From the NCBI GenBank assembly GCA_000320545.1, contig ADNK01001426.1, forward strand, positions 1 to 35,752: a stretch of DNA of 35,752 bases, in the 5' to 3' direction. This document shows, in pieces, positions 10,155-22,970 of the stretch; position 1 is the first letter of the stretch; every line of letters begins with the position of its first letter. Under the pieces are notes generated by a model. That model did not search any database. It had not been told where the DNA came from and was given only the letters and a program-made list of their open reading frames with translations. Origin of the DNA: Bigelowiella natans CCMP2755 (lineage: Eukaryota > Cercozoa > Chlorarachniophyceae). A program made the position numbers and the translations under genes.

Positions 10155-11187
10155 ATGGAAAATTCTTTCAAAACAGAAAAATTGGCAAGTCGGAACATCG
10201 TCCAGCTTTCTTCTCCAACACCTACATCGCTCCGCAAAGAAATGCTCTCATTTTTTTTTGGCGAAGAGGAAGAAGAAGTTCCCCCTGTTTCTTCTTCAAT
10301 CAGTGCTCAAGCTATGGGGATGGCAGATAGTTCTATAACTAAGGACGGCGACGGTGTCGCTGTACCCCCGGAGTTCCCGCAGTGGACACACAATGTTCTT
10401 GTCTGCGGATTCGCTTCGGGCAAGAGCAAATTGAATGGCGAGTATAAGATGACCGGTAGATGGATTCAGGGCCGGCCTGTGTATGCTGCAGTAGAGAAGA
10501 GCTCCGGAATGTGCATTTGGTTCTCTGATGGATGGTGCCTCGGCCCTAGGAAACACCTGGGTAGTAATACTGGTTCGATTGTTGCAAGAGGAAGAAGAAG
10601 AAGAAGAAGAAGAAGAAGAAGAAGAAGAAGAAGAAGAAGGATGCTGACTAGGGAGAAGATAATGAGAAAAAAAAATGTGCTTTCCTTCCAAAATGTCCAA
10701 TATCAATTATTATTCACCATTCACGCATATTTTAAGAAACCATTTTAGTGTGTACAAGCATCTTGTCGTCCATTCAGCATTTTTCCTTTGTGGAATGGTA
10801 TTAATGATACAATGATAAATATTAAGGAACAACAATTGCAATGGCACACAATGAGCACAAAGGAGGACGAGTTTGGATGACAGAAAAGGTATCATTAAGA
10901 CTACTGTTGTCACTTTGTCGTCTTCGGCACTGTATATACCGCTTTGGTAATCGCGTTTACAACTATTGTCGTTGCTGTTTTTGTTGGTAACGTTCTTCTG
11001 TAGCCATGGAGGGTGCAAATGCAAGGCGAAATCAAGGACGAATCTAGCGTCACGGTAGCATTCAAAATTTAATTATTCAAAGACACTACCGTCGATTCTG
11101 GTCTGATGAGGATGTTAGTGATACCATTTCGCGAAAATCATACTAGTCAGTCCAACGGCTGGGCAATTATATAAACTACGTACTACG

Positions 11188-11218
<31 letters not shown>

Positions 11219-12289
11219 GTTTGGAATAAAATATCAGTATTATATTTTGAGTCCTGTTGTTTGCAATCAAACATTAGATCGTGCCGATGATGCCTGCAAT
11301 TGTCGTTGGTGCGGATGGTTCAAACAAGGCACTCAACGGTGGTTATTATTATTATATAAATCCATCTATTGAAGAGTGCTTATCGAGGATTCGGAATCAT
11401 GACAAGCAACACATTAAAACAGATATGATGATTTCTATTTCATTGCTTGTAATATGATGTACAGCAGTACAACATGACATTATTTCTCACTACATATTCG
11501 GATAATAACATCATTATTATCTGATCTTCACTCACACCCAATAGGATGTTACAAGCTGAAGATTGATCTTTTAAAGTTACCTAAAACGGTGCGAGATAAG
11601 TTCCATAATAAACCCGTTTACAAAAAGGAGGTAGGTTGTCCACCATGAAAGTGATATAATGATGGTTGTGTAATTTGAGATTAAAACTGAAAGGGCAGAG
11701 CATGAACAAGAGGGACTCTCCATCCATCCATCCATCCATCCATCCAACCAACCATACCATCCACATGCATACATACATACATACATACATATATACATCA
11801 TCAACTTTTGGAGTAATAATAGTAGCGTAGATGATGATGATAAAAAGAACCCATAACTGCTATGACTGCCATGTACTAATAATACTAGTCTCTTTGCTGC
11901 ACAGCTGTTGTGTAATGCTACTCTATGCTTAGCACAGCTGTTGTATGTAGTAGTAGCAGTAGTGGTAGTAGCAAGTGTATTTTGTCTGATTTATTCATAT
12001 GATATGTTTGTGTGTGTGTGTGTGTGTGTGTGTTTGTGTGTGTGCATACTATCATGTATGTGTTCTTTTACTTCTTCTTGTTCTTCTTAACCATATCCTT
12101 GTGTTTGTTAACAAATAGTGCAAAGATGGAGAGGAGGCACACTGCATGTGGTGTTGTGACCAAGGATGGTGCATTGGCCTTGAATCTGATGTTGGGACTA
12201 AAACGGTGCTAGTTGTGTTATCTCATAATTCATTTGTAAGTCATGATGAAAAGACCATCAATCATAAGTAAAGAGCACACAAATTCTCC

Positions 12290-12333
<44 letters not shown>

Positions 12334-12660
12334 TCTCTCCCCTCATTCCGCCATATGTGTTTGTATGTCTGTGTGGTGGATCATTGTGTAATAATAATAT
12401 GTGTGGTAGTGCTACGCTGCATCCGACGACATTTGCGCTGTACCCTGGCTCGTGAAGACTCCCTGGAAGGTATGATTGTAATACTGGGAGGAGGAGGAGG
12501 AGGAGGAGGAGGTGGTGGTGGTGGTGGTGGATGATCCAAATACGGCAGCGACTGCCATATTATTTTCGAATACTCTCTCCTCATTATAAAAGTGTAATGA
12601 GTACACACACACACACACACACATTCGCGCACACAAGCCAGATCTGAACGAAAATGGCAT

Positions 12661-12712
<52 letters not shown>

Positions 12713-13542
12713 GTATGTGTTTGTATTTGAGTGCGTGTGTGCGTATATCCTGCTATTCTATAGTATCCAGTATTGAGTTATATATCTAATTCACCACCAC
12801 CACCAGCAGCAGCACCACAACCATTAGTTTCCTTATTATTAGGTCCAATCATAATTATTGCATAATATGATGTTAGATGCTCCGCAACATTATAATCATA
12901 CCTTAATATGATGTTAGATGGTTCGGAACAGTGGGGGGCTAGTAAATGTTAGTAGTACCGGAGATGAGGCATCATCAAGGTCATCATCATCATCTGTTCC
13001 TTATTGGTCGGAAGATAGCAATCTCCAAGTAGTCGCAAACTCAGAGGCAGAACTTACAGGGTGAGTGAGTGAGTCAGTCAGTCAGTCAGAGGATTTACAA
13101 TTTGGATTGAGTTTCCTCTGAGCACATCCACCATCATGTACGATGATGATGATAATGGCATGCTAATGTTGTTCTCAGACTACACATGTGATACATGATG
13201 GTAGTAGCAAGTCGTCTATTTGTATTGTCGATATATTATTAAATGTCTTAAACTAGTACCAGGTGCAATACGTAGTACTAGCAATTCGTCTATTTGTATT
13301 GCCGATATTATATGTCTTAAACTACTACCAGGTGCAATGTGTCGGATGGTGCCTGGAATGGTGTCTACATTCTAAGAGAGGACTGGGTACAACTTGTAGC
13401 AAAAAAGAATGAAAAATGATTATTGGGGGAGAGTGCAGAAAGGGATGGGATTGGGGCTTATCATCATCCCTTAAATTTTGTACAAACTACTTCAGCCTTT
13501 CACTACTCCTCGTTGTTTTCTTTTCCACTCTACTACTGTTAC

Positions 13543-13575
<33 letters not shown>

Positions 13576-14906
13576 AAATCTGCTTTTAGGCAGCCCTACC
13601 ATTTTTCTCTCGAAGAACATTTCGAGGGTGGGTGCTACTACTACTACTACTACTACTACTACCACTACTGCCGCTTATAATATGCTATTATGTTTCCACC
13701 GGCAATCCAGAAAGATGAAGAACAACTTGGATGATGTGTATTTTTCAAATGTGCATTTTTATTGTCGTGTAGAATAGTAATCATAACAATAATGATAATG
13801 ATGATAATAATAATACGCTATATATTTTGTTTATTCTCGACGTGGGTGTCAGGAGATGTTCAATTCGGCATTATCATCATCATCATCATAAAGAGATGTT
13901 AAATTGAAGAGATAAGAATGTATGTATGTCAGTGTACTAAAAAGCACATCATTATTTTACTCATTAGGAGACCAGTTTTTCGTCACAAGACTGGCAAGCA
14001 ACAATGCATGTGGTTTTCAGAACTGGGGTTGTCATTCTCATCATCATCATCATCAACAACATCCACACAAATGACCGATCAATTAATCCATTGTATGGTT
14101 GTTAATGTGAGTGTTGTCTGTGACTGTCTACTTGTCATCATGCATATCCCACCCCATCCAGATGGTGTGTTGGGCTTGAAAAGGACCTTGGAACGACAAG
14201 ATGCGGGATCTACAATAAGAGTGATGCATCTGGTATTATTATTATTATTTCCACTACGTACCACTAGTAAAAGTAGTGGAGATATTATTACCACTAAAGT
14301 AGTAAAGAGGAAGGGGAGATAACAAATAAATCTAAAGGAATTGCTTGTTTTCTCACAATAAATGCATAAGCACGAAGTTGGGATTAGGCCAAAGTTACTT
14401 CGCCAATTCCTTTTACATTTTCTAAGCATTTACAGCAATGGTGATGGCGAAAATGCAACCATATCATTGTCACCACCACCACCATCTTCTTTGATCACTA
14501 CTGCTAATAATAATAATGATAATAAAAGATATTGATGTTGTATGTGTATTTGTTGTTGGTCCTCCCCCCCTTCTTCTCTTCGAAGTACCGTGGCTATCAA
14601 CACTTCCATGGGTTGTATTGGAGAACAAACAGTTTCGGGCTTGTCCTAGCCTTAAAGTTGCTCCGGTATTATTATTATGTATATTGTATGTACGTATGTA
14701 TGTATGTATGTATGTGTGTATGAATGTGTGTATGAATGTGTGTATGAATGTATGTATGTAGTAGTGGTAGTGATAATACCTATTCAAGTAATATATTACA
14801 TGTTAGTAGAGTAGTAGTTATTGTTTCTTGTTGTGGTGATGATGATGGCGGTGATGGTGGTGGTGGTGATACTTTTGATGTTAGTGGTTACTAATACCTG
14901 CCAGTT

Positions 14907-14940
<34 letters not shown>

Positions 14941-16543
14941 GGCTACCACTAGTAGTGGTGTTGGTTGCTGCGCAACTTAAGACTAGTACCTACTGTTACC
15001 CTCTATTACTGCTGCTACTATCCTATCCAGGTTTTCAACCAAGATTCAACAAAAGAGCGTGTTGCTCGTTTAAAGGCTGCTACCATCTCTGCTAAAAACA
15101 AATCAGCAAAAGGTGAGAATAAAAAAGGAGGATCGATAGATAAACAACGACGATGATGATGAAAATTAATATCACTACACCTCGTGATGACACGCAGAGA
15201 GATGCTAGGATAATTGTAAAGAACTTGATTGTGATGATGTGATCATATATGTAAACTTCCTCTGTTGATGTTATAATATCCTAGCCAAAGGAAGGAAAAT
15301 GAATGATAGCAAGAGCAGTAGGATTGTTGGTCTTGAAGCTGAAGTGAAAAAGCTGGAGGGAAAGTACTATCTATCGATTACCTTCCTGCCACCGCTTAAT
15401 ATACACCATAATTTGTCCTCGTATTTCGTCTTTTGAGCAGCTAGCAAGAAAGAACAAACATTATAGGCCAAAATATACAGTACACTACTATGCACTACTA
15501 CTTACTTACACAATCAAGAGGAACACTACTAATAGTCACGTAAGTACTAACTATCTCCTCTTTAACAAGATCCATGGAGCTGGAGAAGGAAAGCAAAGAC
15601 ATATGTGATAAATTCGTGCAGGTAGTAGTGAATAGTTATCATCATCATCATGAATAATTATGATAACAACTGTTGATTGCAATAATAAGGTATCTTTATC
15701 TGTGGGACTTACTGAAGCTATGGCTCAGGCAAAGCTAAAGGCATGTAGTAGTAGTAGTAGTAGTAGTAGTGTAAAAGAACCGTCGTCGTCTCTTGTACGA
15801 TGTTGTTGCTGCTGCTGGTGGTACTAGTGCCAAAAGGGAGAATAAGTAGTCGATCGATCAATAATAAGTAGGCATCGATGTCACTTAAACATCCTACTCC
15901 TCATCCTTCTTCATTTTCTTCTTTCTGAAAGTGATTATCATTTACAAATAAATATTGTTACTATCATTATCATCATCATCATTATTATTATTATCATTAT
16001 TATGTAAATCCTAGGAAGCGGAGGCGGTGGCAGATATGGTGGCAGGTAGCAATGAAAAGAGTGGTAAGAAGGCTAATCTGCCTCCTTTACTGAAAACACT
16101 GGTATCAAAGCTTGACAGTCTTAAAGAGCTCATGGAACAACTGGTAGTACCAATAGTAGTAGCAACAATATCTTAACAATCGTTGTACTACTACTAGTAG
16201 TAGCAGTAGTAGTAGTAGTAGTACCAGCAGCAGCAGTACATGCAAGATATGCTGCTAAAGGAGTATCATAGTTAAGTAATATAAATTCTCAGTAGTTTCT
16301 TATATTGAAATCATTTTATGTTACCACGGTGGTAGCTGTGGTGGGGATAATGATGTGAGGATGATGATGATGATGATGATGATCATACCAGGGAAAGATA
16401 AAGGAAAATCTCGAGGAAGCACGTCGATCATCATCAGCTTTGCATGATAGTAAGCAACCGACAACAAGCAGCCAGACGACATCGACGAAGACAACCGAAA
16501 ATGACCAACAAGGTAACGAGGTCTCTAATATGAGTATTTCTCG

Positions 16544-16592
<49 letters not shown>

Positions 16593-16733
16593 AACAAAAT
16601 TACCCTGGTTGTGTATTTTTACTTTCATAACTATTATTATTTTTTAGCCATTGATTACAACCTACTCTAACATGCATACCTTCATATATTTCACCCATTA
16701 TTATCTATCAGCGTTGTGTGACTGATGTCATTC

Positions 16734-16773
<40 letters not shown>

Positions 16774-17498
16774 CTTCTTTCTTTCTCTCTTTCTCTTCCC
16801 CCTGATACTACTACTACACTTGACGATAAAAATCGTGAGCACTCGTCATTAGACTTCAGTAAGAAAGTAGATGAAGCCAGTCACTTCTTATGATAATACA
16901 TGTTTGAGAGAGCTTTTATAATTGTTTGTGGTTGTTGGGTGTTTTGGTTGACTAGTACTATTTGTGACAGTTGCTGTTGAAGGGGGAATGATGCCGAATG
17001 AATTACCTGCACCTATGGTATTAGTTAGTCAGACATCATTATCATCATCATCGTCGTCACTTAACAAGAGCACAACTTCTTCTACTGCTACTACTACTAC
17101 TACTACTACTACTGATGTCACTGCTACTTACTAGCTATTACTGCTACAAATATGAGTTGCAAAAGAATCATCATTATCCACCAGCACCAGCACCAGCACC
17201 AACACCAGCACCAACACCAACACCAACACCAACACCAACACCAACACCAACTGAAGAAGAGGAGGAAGAAGAAGAAAATAACGCTTACACGCAACACCAA
17301 CGACGACAACAACAACAACAACACCATCTGTACTTAAAGGTTCAAGGACTCTCGATGGAGCTCAAACGACAAATCGCAGAAGCTGTACACAACTACATCA
17401 CGAAACTGATTTATAATGATATGACGACGATGGGTGTGATCGATGAATAATGAATGATAATTGATTGATTGATAGAGGATTCCATTCAACAAATCAAT

Positions 17499-17563
<65 letters not shown>

Positions 17564-18050
17564 ACTCAAACACATAATACATAGGAAAGGAAAATAGAAG
17601 AAGGTCCTGATTTGCTTGAGGTAGGTGATGCTTGTGCAGCAAATGAGAAGACCAGTGGTTTTAGTGGTGTTCACATTATTCAAGTAAAAATACATCTGCT
17701 GCAGTGTACATTCATCAGTACTACAAGAAACAACTGTTGTTCATGATTTTTTTACTTGATTGAATAATCATCATTTTCATAAAAATGTTGAGCATGTTTT
17801 CTTCTTCATTTCTGATGATAATCGCGTTTTCATCATTTCTCACGTTCAGAGCATGAACCCCTTGCCAGTGTTGAGGGACATTCCACTGTTTGGAGATCTC
17901 GTGTCCATTTTCGCACCCGAGCCTAAGGTGAGGATACTGCTGCAACTTGCTGCTGCTGGTGGTGGTGGTGAAAAGACGACTATCTATCATATTGGGGATG
18001 ATGATGATGATGATGACGACGACGACGATGATTGGTGTATTCCCTTGTGA
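10155..18050 (+). CDS. large protein with three W/C/G-rich repeats and coiled-coil tail, function unknown
   Basis: About 710 residues from roughly 22 exons: 10155-10560, 10827-10888, 11004-11054, 11278-11338, 11545-11630, 12119-12205, 12410-12469, 12918-13060, 13332-13386, 13968-14027, 14162-14232, 14586-14665, 15031-15112, 15285-15363, 15570-15621, 15690-15740, 16015-16143, 16392-16512, 16971-17017, 17340-~17450, 17585-17620, 17850-18050. Each repeat of about 100-120 residues reads: NG-x-Y, then RPV[YF], then CxW, then GWC[LIV]G, then LGT, then a PW box. Examples: GRPVYAAVEKSSGMCIWFSD; HCMWCCDQGWCIGLESDVGT; GWCVGLEKDLGTTRCGIY. After 14665 the protein turns charged and helical (AEVKKLEGK, LVSKLDSLKELMEQL), then Ser/Thr-rich, ending in an Asp run. 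Similar GRPxY...GWWxG repeats are known loosely from algal proteins of unknown role. The intron at 15741 starts with GC. Junction 13386/13968 does not match in phase (an exon is missing, or the acceptor is 13945), and the 16513-17850 part is tentative. Confidence 0.6.
10589..10639. repeat. (AAG)n microsatellite in intron
   Basis: About 17 AAG units in the first intron of the repeat-domain gene. The resulting poly-Arg reading is not coding, because the exon ends at 10560 by homology of the following exon. Confidence 0.95.
12663..12708. repeat. (TA)n microsatellite in intron
   Basis: About 23 TA units, preceded by (CA)n at 12604-12623, (GGA/GGT)n near 12488-12530 and (TC)n at 12293-12328, all between exons of the repeat-domain gene. 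Confidence 0.95.
16184..16224. repeat. (ACT)n/(AGT)n inverted microsatellite in intron
   Basis: GTACTACTACTAGTAGTAG followed by further AGT units; the ACT and AGT runs are complementary. The same intron (16144-16391) also begins with GTAGTA and further TAG units. Confidence 0.85.
17505..17560. repeat. (TC)n(CA)n microsatellite
   Basis: A (TC)n run passes directly into (CA)n, within the 3' part of the repeat-domain gene, in a presumed intron. Confidence 0.95.
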
Positions 18051-18959
18051 GTGTGCCGTGCCTACTATGAGACATCCACAAATAAAATCTCGCTCTCAAG
18101 ATTCATTTCTGTCAACATTAAGGAGCAACCCGTCCACGCATTCGAAGCCGGGCGGTTTGAATGATGAGTATCTACCATGTAACAAAACACAAATCGTCGT
18201 GATTGACATAAAGGAAAGTGTCAATTTACGCCGCCACATGGACCGAAGCATGACATCCAAAAAAAGGGGACAGTGACAAACTAGAAATTCCTTATCCACT
18301 TGATCGCAACAAATGGAGCAATCCACGCAAATCCGGCGTCGTGTGCGGGTGTCTCGCAACATGAAGACATCGCATCTACGCTGCATGTAATGAAGATGAT
18401 TTGTCAACTTTTCGATCAAAGGTTGTAAAACAAGTGATTGTCAATGAGCAGCAGCATGACACATCGAGACATGGCATCTGACTTTTGCGGGGTTTGATTT
18501 GAACGCCACCATGAAAAAATCAATCGCAAATGAAGGCTGTTGCAGGCAGGCCATCGAGCACTGCAAGTCCCCCCCCTTTTTTCCCACGACCGCGCGTCCG
18601 CAGCCCGCGCGGTACGTTCAGAATCTTCAATCAAAATTGATTTTTTCCTGGAATTGATCGCACTATAATGCACATGAGACGGATCGGATGCAATGAATTG
18701 ATCAAATGTTTTCAATGGTCATCCTGATGTGGCTGTATGTGCAATGCAGCGGCTACAGCGCTGATGTTCTGTCCACTAGCATGTGCATTGATTGATGCAG
18801 CACATCTAGATGTTGTGGATGCAACAGCCACTGACACACACTATACACACACACACACACGCGCTGCGCGCGCACATTCCAATTCTGTTCAATTTTAGCA
18901 TCTTCGATTCGCAAGCATGCACATGCAGATCATCTAGATCATTTGTTTTGAGATAAATT
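18051..18959. other. tail-to-tail gap
   Basis: Lies between the stop of the repeat-domain gene and the stop of the ICS gene. No gene was recognised. It carries a dispersed repeat (18671-18762), a short (AC)n tract near 18840 and a GCGCTGCGCGCGC patch. The left part (18060-18420) is unique and of mixed composition. Confidence 0.6.
18671..18762. repeat. dispersed repeat, copy 1
   Basis: Shares CACATGAGACGGAT, a GTCATCCTGATGT-like block and GCAATGCAGCGGCTACAGCG with 29353-29436 in the same orientation, separated by spacers of slightly different length. Both copies sit in tail-to-tail gaps. Confidence 0.85.
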
Positions 18960-19255
18960 TCAGGAAGCTCCTGATAATGTGACCAATTTACGTCCATTGT
19001 CAAGTGTCACGATTGCCTTCAATATTGCATCAAGTTTCATGTTTGTTTCCTTCCATTCACTTTCCGCATCAGATGCGCTAACGATCCCGCAACCAGCGAA
19101 GAGAGTAATTTCGTCCTTGGTATCGTGATTATTACCTGAAACTGCACTTCGAATTGCGACCACAAACTCGCCGTCGCCATTGCTGTCAATCCATCCAATT
19201 GGCGCTGCATACCATCCGCGCTCCCATTCTTCATTCGCTAAAGACACACACACAC

Positions 19256-19328
<73 letters not shown>

Positions 19329-20471
19329 GTCCGCGAATAAGTAGAGGAGTCTCTAGGCAACAACAACAACAACAACAACAACCACCTTGCATCCACTGAA
19401 GTGCCTCCTTTCTTGGAGAACCTCCCAAAGCAGGAGTTGGGTGTAACAAATGAACGGCATCAAGCAACCCTATTGTAGAGTTTTCGAGTAATCGTATGGA
19501 AATTGGTGTCTCCAAATGAAGGACGTTCCGGAGGGCTCGTATTTTTGGACTCTGTGGAACTGATAGCGAAGATGACAGAGGACCTAGAGTCCGCATTATT
19601 TCGCTAACAACCTTATTAAAATAGGAGAAGAAGAAGAAACGTAATTATGGTGTATTGCGCGTGTGTTTCCGTTGTTCCTTATATTATTTATGTAGTTTTT
19701 TGAAAAAAAGAACAAGTACAACCAATCTATGCTCTTCAAGGTCTTTTGAAGAGCACAATAGCTCTTTTTTGAAAAGAAGAACAAGTACAACCAATCTATG
19801 CTCTTCAAGGTCTTTCGGAGAGGACAATAGCTCTTCAGCTAATAGCATGTCTGTTTTGGTAGAATGTCCTCTTGGGCGAGTCCCTGCAAGTGCTGTGGTT
19901 TCCAAGGTTTCTCCTCTCATTCGAACAAGTCGTTCGGGTGTTGACCCAAAGAAATTGGCCCTGATTGTGATAAGAATGTTGATTCACCTACTACCAAACT
20001 ATACATGTATTTATTCAATTGTTTATATGTAGGTGTGAGTGTATGTGGTATTGATTCATATTATTAAAGCATAAGGGAAACAGAAGCATCCTCAACATCT
20101 GTTCTGTCGTCATAATTTTCACACAACTTGATTTATGATCCATTCCTCTCTCTACTTATTATGATGATGACTCATGTATTCTTCCAAGAAACTTTGCATT
20201 GCTTTACATTCTTGCATTCATTCTTCCAACAGTTTGAAAGAAAGCAGGGGGAAACAAATGATTTTCGAAAGCAGTTCATACATCCCAGGAAGTCTGAGGA
20301 GAAAAGTGTGACAATCCGGAAAACGATCGCATAGGTTGAGAATGGTACTTCCAACATCTAATGGCCCCTCTGGAGGAACTTTCACCATTTTTCGCCGAGC
20401 AAGGACAACCTGTAAGAATATGGGTATTATGTGCTACCATTGAATTTGTAGGAAGTGGGATGTGTGTGTAT

Positions 20472-20510
<39 letters not shown>

Positions 20511-22204
20511 GGGTTGGTTGGTAGAAATGGTAGTAGTAGTAGTAGTAGTAGGAGGAGGAGGAGGAGGAGGAAGAGGAGGAGTGCTAGTATTCATGGGGAA
20601 CAAAGAAGTAGTTATATCTATCGTCATCATCATCATCGTCATCATCATCACCTTGTTCATTGTGCTGCCTTGTCGCTGCATTGTATCAACAGCACGATTC
20701 ACTAGATGCAACCACTTAGCATGATCGATGGATTCAGAGTTATTATTATTTTCCATAAAAGACAGTTGAGAATGAAGAAAAGATGCAGTATCCAGATCCT
20801 GCCTCCTCTGTTTCTCGTTTATCTCATTTTCTTCCTCCTCCTCCCCTTTTTTATACTCATCCTTTTGTCTCGATGGGCCACGTGAGGATGAGGAGGCGGA
20901 GGAGGAGATAGAAGATATATTCGCCATACTATCAAAACATTCACCAATTAGCTCTTCAACCTTTGATCTGAGCAAAGCAGGATCTCTATCTCTATTATCA
21001 TTGGGGTCAATTGCTACAGTAGCAGTTGCATAAGTAGTATATCTTTTCCCTCCTCCTCCTGCTGCTGGTAATTGGACAATAATTCTTGGTAACCAAAAGT
21101 GAGCGTCAGGATACCCACACCACGGCCCTTCATCGCGGTAAGATAATGAGGACGAGGAGGACTCTTTTCCTCCCCCCCTTCTTCTATCCGGACTAAACGA
21201 GAATCCTCCTACGAAAAGAGGAGGAAGAAATTGATTTTCTCCAGAAGAACCGCAGCAATTAGAATTGATCATCAGATCTGCTGCTGGCGATATGATTTGT
21301 TCCCTATTCGCTTTCTCCTCTGAAGAATCCTCCTCCCCGATATCCACATTATTATCATCAAGATATACATCCACTACACGACCATTTTGAAGTGATTTTG
21401 AAATAAAGTCCTTAACCAAGTCGAAACGCCTAATCCCTGTGAAGTTGCAGCTTGCCACACTTCCAACTCCAACAAATACATTCTCTTCTTCTTCTTCACG
21501 CCCCGGAGCTGACCAAACAAACAGATGTTCGGATGGATCGCCCAAAGAGCAATGATAGCTCTTGCTACTGCTGTTTTTTGCCGCTGGTGATAGATTTGCA
21601 AGAAGGCGTTGTAAAGAGGGGGGTGAACCGTTGCTACGAATTCCGAGGTGGATACGCAGGAAAGTTGTCACATTTTGCTCAGAAGCGAGGCGGTTAGCTT
21701 TCAAAACTCCAGCGTCGAGAAGATCGGGTGGTGTTAAAGACGACGATGACGACCACGAGGCTGCCGTTGAAATCATCGATGGACTAAATCTCGAGCTGAT
21801 TTCGTCGTACTTCTTTGAGCTCGAAGAGCGCCATAGGGGGGGGGTAAAAAGGACCGGGCGTTGACGACGTGAAGGAAGATGACGATAATGATGATGATGA
21901 TGATGATGATATCGAATGCGATTAACATTCCGAAGATGAGGAGGAGGAGGAGGAGGACCAAGAATTGATGATAAACCACCTGTACGATACCTACCTACCT
22001 GATAAAATCAAATTAATTCTTATAAATCAAGTTCACAGAAGAACTGATAAAAGGTACTACCTGAGGTTGAATGTGCTTTTCAGACCTCATTACGAGCATT
22101 GCCGCCACTGTGATCAGTGCAAATATGATGTATCTGGGCCTCTGCAAACTTCGTCTGTTGCTCCGCCTCACCCCCAACATCATCAGCTCCTCAATTCTTG
22201 ACAT
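18960..22204 (-). CDS. isochorismate synthase (MenF/ICS), plastid-targeted
   Basis: About 763 residues from six exons: 22204-22061, 21998-20652, 20409-20282, 19960-19792, 19611-19386, 19237-18960; all phases agree. It converts chorismate to isochorismate, the entry step to phylloquinone. Seen: a signal-like segment YIIFALITVAAMLVM (25-39) after a basic N-terminus, a His/Pro/Arg/Ser-rich transit region, GYPDAHFWLPRIIVQL, then the chorismate-binding core: NK/VVLARR (base Lys at the exon junction), FFGSTPERLVR, ETTALAGTRPRG, LRNVLHLETPIS, LLHPTPALGGSPR, ERGWYAAPIGW, GDGEFVVAIRSA, and FAGCGIVSASD. Low-complexity Ser/Glu/Gly insertions make it longer than bacterial MenF. The start at 22204 is chosen because the signal exon joins in frame to the transit region. 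The donor of exon 4 lies in a tandem duplication, so a form with 23 extra residues is possible (donor at 19723). Confidence 0.88.
19243..19331. repeat. (AC)n(TA)n(GT)n long hairpin in ICS intron 5
   Basis: The left arm GACACACACACACAT (19243-19257), about 20 TA units, and the right arm ATGTGTGTGTGTG with more GT units (from 19297) form one long self-complementary structure. It starts six bases from the 3' splice site of the intron (minus strand). Confidence 0.93.
19701..19838. repeat. 69-bp tandem duplication spanning an ICS exon end
   Basis: Two copies (19701-19769 and 19770-19838) with AACAAGTACAACCAATCTAT at 19711 and 19780. Each copy contains the end of exon 4 and the 5' splice site. The unit is 23 codons long, so use of the distal donor keeps the frame. 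Confidence 0.92.
20470..20510. repeat. (TG)n microsatellite in ICS intron 2
   Basis: A (TG)n tract, followed by (GTA)n and (GGA)n runs up to 20580. It lies in the intron between 20652 and 20409 (minus strand). Confidence 0.9.
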
Positions 22205-22692
22205 TTTTGTTGTAGCCAAAGTAGTACCACAGGTTTTGAATGAAGGTTGGTTCAATAATGTCTCGTTTTTATTATGATACGTGGCCACACCACAGGAACG
22301 ACGCCCACGACCCCATCATCATCATCATCCTCATCATCCATCGATTCATTTGTCCTTCATTCCCTATGAAAACCATGCTGTTTTATACATGCGACAAGTA
22401 ATAAAACTCAACTACAACCACATTGTAAGAAGAACTCCAGACTGACAGGCAACGTACTTAATACTTCCATAATTTCTTGTCTGCTGAGCTTAAGCAATTG
22501 TATCCTTATATTGTCGCAGAGAAGGAAACAGAGTTTTTTTGAGCAAAAATGATGTCGTAGGGATAAAATAGCATCATAACTTTCATGTTCTTCTATGTCG
22601 TAGAGAAGGAATAGGGAGAATTTGCTGGAAGAACCTCCTCATCCGTTAAGACTGACCCCCCCCGTGGTCTCGTCGTGGGAAGTGAACTGTAG
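22205..22692. promoter_or_regulatory. head-to-head gap, probable shared promoter of ICS and FtsZ
   Basis: This 488-bp gap separates two plastid-protein start codons. It includes (ATC)n at about 22314-22345. No TATA box or named motif was identified; sharing of one promoter region is an inference from gene order. Confidence 0.42.
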
Positions 22693-22924
22693 ATGACGCA
22701 TAGCTATGTTCATTGGAGTACCACCAATGGCACAGAAATCAGTCCCCAACCAAAACGATGCCTCCTCAAGATAAAAAGAAGATCAACATGCATCATTCTC
22801 CTGTCGATTGCTGCAATCCTTATGGGGCTGCTCCTGCTCAGAAATGAAAGAAGGTAATAATTTGAAGAGTACAAAATATACTGGTGATAGCAGAGGTGTT
22901 CCCAGTATATCAATATAATCATGT

Positions 22925-22970
<46 letters not shown>

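Noticed and set aside
10561-10748. Poly-Arg extension of the first repeat-domain exon
   Set aside because: Derived from (AAG)n; the next exon (10827) continues the conserved LGT box in frame from a donor at 10561.
12206-12235. Ten-codon extension of the exon 12119-12205 to a consensus GTAAGT donor
   Set aside because: Both options keep phase, but comparison with the other two repeats favours the shorter exon. It may be an alternative form.
17018-17160. Ser/Thr-rich read-through ending at 17133 as the end of the repeat-domain gene
   Set aside because: The run comes from (TCA)n and (ACT)n repeats; a donor at 17018 joins in phase to a helical exon at 17340. Not fully excluded.
21773-21979. Frame rich in Leu/Ile with an apparent signal peptide at the ICS 5' side
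   Set aside because: It comes from (CTC)n and (ATC)n repeats in a different frame. The exon 22204-22061 joins in phase to the ICS frame and provides a better signal segment.
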